The translations under genes and the position numbers were made by a program. Of a DNA stretch of 58,237 nt, positions 52,153 to 58,237 are shown in pieces (the first letter of the stretch is position 1; the number at the start of each line of letters is the position of its first letter). Source of the stretch: Aureispira sp964445645 (lineage in GTDB: Bacteria > Bacteroidota > Bacteroidia > Chitinophagales > Saprospiraceae); contig CAYULH010000016.1 of the NCBI GenBank assembly GCA_964445645.1, positions 1 to 58,237 on the forward strand, in the 5' to 3' direction. The notes beneath the pieces were generated by a model. It was not told the origin of the DNA. It was given only the letters and a program-made list of their open reading frames with translations, and did not search any database.

Positions 52153-54588
52153 GTGAGAAAAGTAACAACAGCGCCTACTAGGTTTTGGAACCCTAGTATA
52201 AAGCTACAAGAGGATACAGAAGTAGAATTTTTGCCTTTGTTTTCTGTGAATGAGCAGGGGTTTGATGAGCATCAACAAGAGGATTATCCAGAAGTACTCC
52301 CCATTCTAGCACTCAAAAACACCGTGTTGTTTCCGGGGGTTATTATACCCATTACCGTGGGCAGAGAACGCTCTATTGCTGCCTTGACAGAAGCTTACAA
52401 AGGCGATAAAAACACGGCCGTTATTACCCAACGAGATCCAGAGGTAAGCCATCCTGTACAAGATGATTTGTACAAAATAGGTGTGGTAGCCAAAATCCTG
52501 AAAGTCATTAAAATGCCCGATGGCAGCACTACTGCTATTTTGCAAGGTCGTCAGCGTCTAGAACTCAAGGAACTATTAGAAACAGAGCCTTATCTCAAGG
52601 GGCGGGTAGTCTTATCTGAAGTGGAGCCTATGCTCGATACGCCCAAATTTACAGCCATGATTAGTGCCATGCGTGATTTGGCGGATCGCATTGTCAAGCT
52701 TTCGCCGAGTATTCCAAATGAGGCTTCTATGATGCTCAAAAACATCAAAAGCCAGCATTTCCTCATCAATTTTATTGGTTCTAACCTCAATATTGAGATT
52801 AATGATAAACAAAAAATCTTGGAGATTGAGCATTTGGAAACCAAGGCCAAAGCCATCTTGCGACAGATGCACCAAGAATTGCAAGTGCTTGAACTCAAAA
52901 AAGAGATTGAGGTAGATGTGCAAGGGGATATGGAGAAACAACAACGAGAGTATATTCTCAATCAGCAACTCAAAAAGATACAAGAGGAGTTGGGTGATTC
53001 TCCGGCTCAAAATGATATTCTGGATATTGAGGAAAAAGCCAAAAACAAGCAATGGCCTGAAGCTGTACAAGCCAAATTTGACAAAGAATTGCGAAAAATT
53101 AAGCGCATGAACCCTGCTGCGCCCGAGCATTCTATCCTCACCAATTACTTAGAAATACTAGTGGATTTGCCTTGGGATGAAGTAACAGAGGATTCTTTTG
53201 ATTTGGATTCGGCCGAGGAGATTTTGGAGAACGACCATTTTGGTTTGCACAAGGTCAAGGATAGAATCTTGGAGCATTTGGCCGTGCTCAAACTGCGCCG
53301 TGATATGAAATCACCTATTCTTTGCTTGGTTGGCCCTCCGGGGGTTGGAAAAACATCGCTCGGGCGTTCTATTGCCAAGGCGATTGGACGCAAGTACATT
53401 CGTATGTCTCTGGGTGGGGTGCATGACGAATCGGAACTGCGTGGCCATAGAAAAACCTATATTGGAGCCATGCCGGGGCGTATCATTCAATCGCTCAAAA
53501 AAGTACAATCTAGCAATCCTGTATTCATACTGGATGAAATTGATAAACTAGGAAGCAGCTACAAAGGTGATCCTTCCTCTGCCCTACTAGAAATTCTAGA
53601 TCCAGAGCAGAATACCGAGTTTTATGATAATTACTTAGAATTGGAATACGACCTCTCCAAAGTCTTGTTTATTGCAACAGCCAATTCACTACAAAGCATA
53701 CAGCCTGCTTTATTGGATAGAATGGAAATCATCCAAGTCAATGGCTACTCCAGCGAGGAAAAACTACAAATTGCCAAACGCCATCTGGTAGAGAAACAAC
53801 TCAAAGAACATGGACTGGCGGAAGAAAAAATCAACATTACTGATGAAGCCCTAGAAAAAGTAATTGGTGATTATACACGAGAGTCGGGGGTGCGTTCTTT
53901 GGATCGCGAACTAGCCAAAATCATGCGAAATCTCGCTACCAAAGTAGTCCGCAAACAATATAAGGGGGAACCAGTAAGCCCAGAGCAAGTGGTGGATATT
54001 TTGGGGCCCAAGAAAGTAAACTTAGATAGTATTTTTGAGGAAGAACAAGGATTGGGAGTTGTGGTTGGGCTCGCTTGGACCAGTGTTGGAGGCGATATTT
54101 TGTTTATTGAAAGTAGCTTGAGCCAAGGCAAGGGCAAATTGACCTTGACAGGAAATTTGGGGGATGTGATGAAAGAATCCGCTACCACTGCCCTTAGTTA
54201 TTTGCGTGCTTATGGCGAGTCTTTGGGGCTAGAGACCAAGGTATTTGATGAAACCAATGTGCATATTCACGTGCCTGCTGGCGCTATCCCCAAAGATGGC
54301 CCCTCGGCTGGTATCACCATGCTTACGGCACTGGCTTCGGCCTTTACCAAGCGTGCCGTGCGCTCCAAACTGGCCATGACTGGCGAAATCACCTTGCGTG
54401 GCAAGGTATTGCCCGTAGGCGGAATCAAGGAAAAGGTATTGGCTGCCAAACGGGCTGGTGTAACCGACATTATCTTGTGTGCAGACAATGAAAAAGACAT
54501 CAAAGAGATTAATGCCGAGTACTTAGAGGGCTTAACGTTTCACTATGTCAAGCAGATGAAAGAAGTGCTGGACTTTGCACTGGTGTAG
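52153..54588 (+). CDS. lon: ATP-dependent protease Lon
   Basis: An 811-residue protease that degrades damaged and regulatory proteins. It begins at a GTG; no in-frame ATG lies in front of the LON substrate domain (PEVLPILALKNTVLFPGVII). The AAA+ module has Walker A GPPGVGKT at 394-401, Walker B PVFILDEIDK and ANSLQSIQPALLDRMEII. The C-terminal protease has Ser718 in PKDGPSAGITM and the paired Lys761 in LPVGGIKEKVLAAKRAG. Length and order are normal. A terminator follows the stop. A sigma-54-like site upstream suggests stress control, by inference. Confidence 0.96.
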   Translation: MRKVTTAPTRFWNPSIKLQEDTEVEFLPLFSVNEQGFDEHQQEDYPEVLPILALKNTVLFPGVIIPITVGRERSIAALTEAYKGDKNTAVITQRDPEVSHPVQDDLYKIGVVAKILKVIKMPDGSTTAILQGRQRLELKELLETEPYLKGRVVLSEVEPMLDTPKFTAMISAMRDLADRIVKLSPSIPNEASMMLKNIKSQHFLINFIGSNLNIEINDKQKILEIEHLETKAKAILRQMHQELQVLELKKEIEVDVQGDMEKQQREYILNQQLKKIQEELGDSPAQNDILDIEEKAKNKQWPEAVQAKFDKELRKIKRMNPAAPEHSILTNYLEILVDLPWDEVTEDSFDLDSAEEILENDHFGLHKVKDRILEHLAVLKLRRDMKSPILCLVGPPGVGKTSLGRSIAKAIGRKYIRMSLGGVHDESELRGHRKTYIGAMPGRIIQSLKKVQSSNPVFILDEIDKLGSSYKGDPSSALLEILDPEQNTEFYDNYLELEYDLSKVLFIATANSLQSIQPALLDRMEIIQVNGYSSEEKLQIAKRHLVEKQLKEHGLAEEKINITDEALEKVIGDYTRESGVRSLDRELAKIMRNLATKVVRKQYKGEPVSPEQVVDILGPKKVNLDSIFEEEQGLGVVVGLAWTSVGGDILFIESSLSQGKGKLTLTGNLGDVMKESATTALSYLRAYGESLGLETKVFDETNVHIHVPAGAIPKDGPSAGITMLTALASAFTKRAVRSKLAMTGEITLRGKVLPVGGIKEKVLAAKRAGVTDIILCADNEKDIKEINAEYLEGLTFHYVKQMKEVLDFALV

Positions 54589-54615
54589 TTGAAATGGGTT
54601 GAATGATTATAATAA

Positions 54616-54651
54616 AATAGCCGTAGAAGATACACATCCTCTACGGCTATT
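54616..54651 (+). terminator. terminator of lon
   Basis: AATAGCCGTAGA pairs with TCTACGGCTATT over 12 bp, between the convergent stops at 54588 and 54678. Confidence 0.85.
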
Positions 54652-54677
54652 AATTATATTGTATTGTCATTGATTGA

Positions 54678-55532
54678 CTAGCGTCCATTACAACCTCTAG
54701 CTACGCCAAATAGCCAATCATCAAAAGCCTCATCAAACTCATCTCCACAATCTGCATCACTACTTCCACCAGAAGATCCAAATCTCAAACCACACTCATC
54801 ATGCTCGAAGCAATCTAATGCCCATGCAGAAGGAATCCAGCTTCTTCCACAATCAACCCCACATCTTCCCATACAATCGTAGTTAGGTCTGTCACTACGA
54901 GTTCCGTCATAGCCTGCTCTTCTTGTTGCACTATATGCTCGTCCACCATCTCCTTGATCATAAACCAATGAGTAATAAGTACCTACACTAAGACACATCA
55001 TATCATCTCCCAAAGATTTAATATCAACATTAGCAGTAAAATGTTTATTGTCATAAACATAACCTTGAGGAGCTTGTGACCAGTACTCTACAGCTTTAAC
55101 AAAAGCAAATTCCATTCTGCCAATTTCATACTGTGAGGGAGTATTGCCATTACTAGTTACTAATGCCTCACTAAATCGATCTGAAAAACTCAATAATGTT
55201 GCTTTCTGATTGGCCGTCAATACAACATTGTTTGCTTTCTGCACCAAGGTCTCTGTTGCAAAATCAACCCACAGTTCTAAAGTAGAACCATCAATAGTAA
55301 AAGTAATAAAATACTCTCCTTTTTCATCTTGTACGTCATAAACAACTTTGTGATTGTTCATTACAGTTTTACCTGCAATATGATCAATCTCATTGGTTTC
55401 TACGCCCAATGTAGAATACAAAGTTACTTCTGCATCATTCATCATTTTCTCCTCAGTACAAGATACCAATAGAGCAGAACAGAATAATAGGGTTAGGCTA
55501 AAAATCCACGTGGTTTTTAATAAACTTTTCAT
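54678..55532 (-). CDS. lipoprotein with C-terminal phospholipase-A2-like Cys/His-Asp motif
   Basis: I start at the ATG at 55532 (MKSLLKTTWIFSLTLLFCSA), giving about 284 residues with the lipobox LLVSC. About residues 30-190 are an uncharacterised domain (NNHKVVYDVQDEKGEYFITF, LELWVDFATETLVQKANNVV). The last 75 residues are Cys-rich: YDCMGRCGVDCGRSW, then WALDCFEHDECGLRFG and DADCGDEFDEAFDDW. The C-x2-HD-x-C core is like the catalytic His-Asp of secreted phospholipase A2, but the usual calcium loop is not clear. An outer-membrane lipoprotein, perhaps a lipase or toxin-like enzyme, is an inference. Confidence 0.7.
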   Translation of the reverse strand: MKSLLKTTWIFSLTLLFCSALLVSCTEEKMMNDAEVTLYSTLGVETNEIDHIAGKTVMNNHKVVYDVQDEKGEYFITFTIDGSTLELWVDFATETLVQKANNVVLTANQKATLLSFSDRFSEALVTSNGNTPSQYEIGRMEFAFVKAVEYWSQAPQGYVYDNKHFTANVDIKSLGDDMMCLSVGTYYSLVYDQGDGGRAYSATRRAGYDGTRSDRPNYDCMGRCGVDCGRSWIPSAWALDCFEHDECGLRFGSSGGSSDADCGDEFDEAFDDWLFGVARGCNGR

Positions 55533-55586
55533 TGTGTGTGTAATAATTATGTTTGTTAGGTAAGAATATGCTACAAATATATTCAA

Positions 55587-55882
55587 ACAAATCTTTTTGG
55601 TGCAACTTTTTCATTCAACAAAAAAGTTAAACCCTTTTATTAAGTATATTATTTTACTTTTCTATGACATTTTGTACATTTTTCAGTACAAAACCGCCAC
55701 CAAACAACAATTATCATTTCATTACCAGCCTATTTTATATTTACTTAAAACATCTTTAAACTATGAAAACCTATTAAATAGGTGCATAAAAATAGCTTCT
55801 GCTATGGATAACAGAAGCTATTTTAAGTTTGATGGAGCAGTATTGCCTGCGAATGGATGATAGATTTATGTATTTACAGCAT
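55587..55882. other. spacer between two minus-strand genes
   Basis: AT-rich, no credible gene; includes the hairpin at 55789-55824. Confidence 0.5.
55789..55824 (-). terminator. terminator of the sigma/DUF4252 operon
   Basis: AAAATAGCTTCTG pairs perfectly with CAGAAGCTATTTT around a 10-base loop, about 60 bp past the stop at 55883. Confidence 0.8.
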
Positions 55883-56422
55883 CTAATTCCAAGCAATCAG
55901 TTCACGCATTTGTTTATCATTAACCAATTGATTGACTTGTTTCATATCCCAACGTCCATTGATGGTAATCACAGCCATATTCCCTTCATCCTGTACCAAC
56001 AAAAGGATGTTTTTAACCATTTTGCGCCTTTTCTTTTTGGGCCCTCTCTCTTTGATGCCAATCAAAATCTCTACATGGGTGCCATCATCCTTGATACGGG
56101 TCAGTGTATTAAAATTTTGTTGCTTGATCTTGCTAATAAACTCTTTGACTGCGCCTTTTGGCAGTTGAGCATCGTCGTCTACCGTCAATACACGCATATT
56201 GACCAAGCGTCTCAAGAATGGTCGAAAGGGTTTTAAATCTTCGCGATCTTCCTTGCCTACTGCCAAATTCACGCCTGCTTGCACCACCCAACCCGGAACA
56301 CGAATCCCAAAAGCATTGTCCCCTTGTCGGTGGGTTTTATAAAATTCATTGATGGTTTTGTTTTGCGCTTGCAGGAGCGGCAAGCATAAGAATAAGCCGA
56401 GAAGAATTGTTAGTATTTTCAT
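55883..56422 (-). CDS. DUF4252 protein
   Basis: A 179-residue secreted protein with a signal peptide (MKILTILLGLFLCLPLLQAQ). The body fits DUF4252: FLRRLVNMRVLTVDDD, FISKIKQQNFNTLTRIKDDG, VEILIGIKERG and ILLLVQDEGNMAVITINGRW. A basic KKKRRKMVK lies mid-protein. It is the last gene of the sigma-factor operon, 57 bp after its paralogue. DUF4252 genes often follow ECF sigma genes in this phylum; their function is unknown. Confidence 0.85.
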   Translation of the reverse strand: MKILTILLGLFLCLPLLQAQNKTINEFYKTHRQGDNAFGIRVPGWVVQAGVNLAVGKEDREDLKPFRPFLRRLVNMRVLTVDDDAQLPKGAVKEFISKIKQQNFNTLTRIKDDGTHVEILIGIKERGPKKKRRKMVKNILLLVQDEGNMAVITINGRWDMKQVNQLVNDKQMRELIAWN

Positions 56423-56479
56423 GGTGTTTGTTATTAATAATGAAGTTGTTTAAAGGAATGAAAAGGTAATAGGGATGTG

Positions 56480-56986
56480 TTATTCTGCATCTTTCACCTT
56501 TTCCAAATGTTGGAGTCCATCCACATCTATATGTTTGGCTAGGCGAGAGATTTTCTTGAGGTCAATATTGCCCACAATACTGAGCAAAACAAACTCCTCA
56601 TCATCCACCAACAAGAGCAACTCTTCAATCATCTTTCCATTTTTCTTGATTAAAAACTGCAAATTGGTGCCTTCATCCTTGACCTTCATCAACATTTCGT
56701 ACTCATTGCGATTAATTTTTTGCAATGCCTCTTGATAATAATTTTTAGAATTGTCCTCTGTAGTGAGAATGTGCAAACTCTTGAGCCCACCAATCAATTT
56801 CACAATTTCTGCATCGGCCTTATCTTCCATATCCAAATCGGCAAACAGCCCAAACATGTGTTCGCTGATATAAACCGAGGTAAAACCACTGGCATCTTCA
56901 TATTGCTGAAAATATTTTTCAATCGCATTCTGAGCACTCATGCTCCAAGTCAATAAGCAAAAGCTAATTACAAATAGATATTTCAT
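56480..56986 (-). CDS. DUF4252 protein, paralogue
   Basis: A 168-residue secreted protein (signal MKYLFVISFCLLTWSMSAQ) with the same core: IVKLIGGLKSLHILTTEDNS, LMKVKDEGTNLQFLIKKNGK and LLLLVDDEEFVLLSIVGNID. It begins 29 bp after the anti-sigma-like gene and precedes its duplicate, so all four are probably one transcript. Function unknown. Confidence 0.85.
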   Translation of the reverse strand: MKYLFVISFCLLTWSMSAQNAIEKYFQQYEDASGFTSVYISEHMFGLFADLDMEDKADAEIVKLIGGLKSLHILTTEDNSKNYYQEALQKINRNEYEMLMKVKDEGTNLQFLIKKNGKMIEELLLLVDDEEFVLLSIVGNIDLKKISRLAKHIDVDGLQHLEKVKDAE

Positions 56987-57015
56987 GTTTTTTTGTTTTT
57001 AAGTTGAATGAGAAA

Positions 57016-57477
57016 CTACTGTTGAGCCTGTTTCAACCCTTTTCTAGTAGTTTTAACGCCCTTGTTAAGCCCTTTGGACACCAGCATCAAAGCCTGCTTG
57101 GCTTCCTGAAATGCCCGTTCTGGATCCTCATACGTATCCTTGTACAATGGTGCTTCCTGAACGGCCAAATTGCTAGGCTGAGGCAGATGTTGTTGCTGGT
57201 ACAACCAAGCAGCAGCCGTGATAAGCATGGCTACACTCGCAGCCACCAAACTCCACACACGTTTTGGGCGTTGGCGCACCAGCTCCAAAAAGCTTAGAGG
57301 GCGTTGGCTTGTTTTCTCTTGTTCTTGTTTGAAAAATACAAATAAGGGTTGAACACTTTTGAGGCGTTGATCAACTTGCTTACTATTAAAATAAATACGC
57401 AATTGTTGCTCTTCCTCCAAGGTGGTTGTTCCTTCCCAATATTTGTCTACTAATTTTTTAATCGTCGGATAATCCAT
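57016..57477 (-). CDS. anti-sigma-factor-like membrane protein
   Basis: A 153-residue protein. A cytoplasmic N terminus (LVDKYWEGTTTLEEEQQLRI) has the W-x-G-x-T-T-x-E-E-E pattern seen in regulators next to ECF sigma genes. One membrane helix follows (VWSLVAASVAMLITAAAWLY) and then a short periplasmic tail. Its start overlaps the sigma gene stop by 20 bp, giving translational coupling. It likely binds and restrains the sigma factor; the release signal is unknown. Confidence 0.82.
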   Translation of the reverse strand: MDYPTIKKLVDKYWEGTTTLEEEQQLRIYFNSKQVDQRLKSVQPLFVFFKQEQEKTSQRPLSFLELVRQRPKRVWSLVAASVAMLITAAAWLYQQQHLPQPSNLAVQEAPLYKDTYEDPERAFQEAKQALMLVSKGLNKGVKTTRKGLKQAQQ

Positions 57478-57976
57478 AAGATTCTAATGTTAACAGCTGT
57501 TGGCGGATTGTTTTTCTGGCTCTAAATAAATTTACTTTTACTTGGGCAAGCGGAATTTCCAATATATCGGCTATACCTTTGTAGTCCATGCCCTCTACAT
57601 CTCTTAGCTGCATCACTAAGCGTTGCTTTTCGGGCAGTTGCTGCATGTATCGAGCAATGTGGGCCAAGGTATCATTTTGGGCCGCTTGCTGATAAGGCGT
57701 GTGACTTTGTTGTACGGCTGTGGGCGCTTGATCAAGCGAAACATTTTGCAAGTGCTTAGACCGTTTTTTATCTATAGATAAATTTTTGGTCAAGCGCATA
57801 CAATAAGCTTCTAGGTTTTGGTACTCGCCACGCTTTTCTCGTTGCTTCCAAAGCTTTATCACCACTTCCTGAGCCACATCTTCGGCGGTTTCCTCATCTC
57901 CTACAATCCTTTGGGAAAATCGGTACAGCTTATCCTTAATGGCCGTTAGTTGATATGTAAATTCTTTTAGCGTCAT
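57458..57976 (-). CDS. ECF-type RNA polymerase sigma factor
   Basis: I start at MTLKEFTYQLTAIKDKLYRF (ATG at 57976); three extra residues are possible upstream. The 172-residue protein has sigma region 2 (LYRFSQRIVGDEETAEDVAQ, then EVVIKLWKQ) and region 4 (LPEKQRLVMQLRDVEGMDYK, then IADILEIPLAQVKVNLFRAR). It should direct RNA polymerase to its own set of promoters, probably including this operon. First gene of the sigma/anti-sigma/DUF4252/DUF4252 operon. Confidence 0.92.
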   Translation of the reverse strand: MTLKEFTYQLTAIKDKLYRFSQRIVGDEETAEDVAQEVVIKLWKQREKRGEYQNLEAYCMRLTKNLSIDKKRSKHLQNVSLDQAPTAVQQSHTPYQQAAQNDTLAHIARYMQQLPEKQRLVMQLRDVEGMDYKGIADILEIPLAQVKVNLFRARKTIRQQLLTLESYGLSDD

Positions 57977-58237
57977 GTTACCCAAAAGACGAAACAGTCT
58001 ATAAAAAGTTACAGCCGCTACAGCAGTTTTTTATTTTTTTTTGAGAATTCATTTCTTGATACGAGTATAACAAACTATTTATCAACATTTTAGACCAACA
58101 AAAAAAATTCTAAAAAATAATTACCTTGCAACAAAAACACCCCTACCCTCCCCAACACCCAAACACAGAGCCCTGAAAAGATGTTATAACAAAAGGCAAG
58201 GACACAGTCCTTCCGACTTCAAAAACACCCAAACACA

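Noticed and set aside
55597..55860. 87-aa plus-strand frame in the spacer
   Set aside because: Low-complexity AT-rich translation with no conserved pattern; it overlaps a terminator hairpin.
57986..58237. Possible gene or repeat array at the right edge
   Set aside because: Only AT-rich sequence and two partial AACACCCAAACACA motifs; too little to call.

Overview
The window looks like a chromosomal segment of a Bacteroidota bacterium, probably of the Saprospiria/Chitinophagia side (the class is a weak inference). Reasons: secreted proteins ending in type IX secretion (T9SS) sorting domains, DUF6089 and DUF4252 proteins, a PUR/DUF3276 protein, TAnnTTTG promoter-like boxes, few Shine-Dalgarno sites, bacillithiol synthesis (bshC), and futalosine-route menaquinone genes (mqnA, mqnE, mqnB). 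No rRNA, tRNA, CRISPR array, integrase or replication origin was seen.

Layout. 1-4.6 kb: a large cysteine-rich lipoprotein cut by the window edge, a DUF6089 barrel, a MITE-like repeat, a PUR-domain protein and a MarR regulator. 4.9-7.5 kb: an AT-rich type II restriction-modification island (HTH controller, C5-cytosine methyltransferase, PD-(D/E)XK endonuclease) with a 19-bp inverted repeat at its front. 7.5-12.1 kb: an unusual lipoprotein with an HTH domain, a LexA/CI-like S24 regulator, a methyltransferase-like protein and a TPR protein. 12.5-14 kb: a T9SS-exported lamin-tail protein. 14.3-22.0 kb: the most striking unit, four co-directional genes encoding a 1205-aa SF1 helicase, a 618-aa protein of unknown family, a DUF1257(Ycf35)-DUF2997-like protein and a Ycf46-like AAA+ ATPase, bracketed by related terminator repeats. 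22.1-25.4 kb: two tandem leucine-rich-repeat proteins. 25.6-28.9 kb: two T9SS cargo proteins (one an alpha/beta hydrolase) and a TlpA-like thioredoxin.

28.9-31.5 kb: an mqnE-phosphatase-mqnA operon. 31.7-37 kb: membrane, OmpA-like and secreted proteins, a broken REP-associated transposase and several palindromic repeats. 37.1-41.3 kb: bshC, a DUF1415 gene with three small membrane-protein genes, and ndk. 41.6-45.5 kb: a SLOG-like protein, a TPR-AAA/TPR-membrane gene pair and mqnB. 45.5-51.8 kb: a frameshifted carboxypeptidase-like-domain gene, rseP, a gamma-carbonic-anhydrase-like protein, a coiled-coil secreted protein and queE. 52.1-58 kb: lon with a possible sigma-54 promoter, a lipoprotein with a phospholipase-A2-like cysteine/His-Asp motif, and an operon of ECF sigma factor, anti-sigma-like protein and two DUF4252 proteins.

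Four dispersed repeat families run through the window: GTAGGG...CCCTAC REP palindromes, probably linked to the broken transposase; a MITE-like family ending in GAAGTTGTTTAA; a TATAGTGG hairpin family; and the AATCC(T/C)CCAAG terminators.
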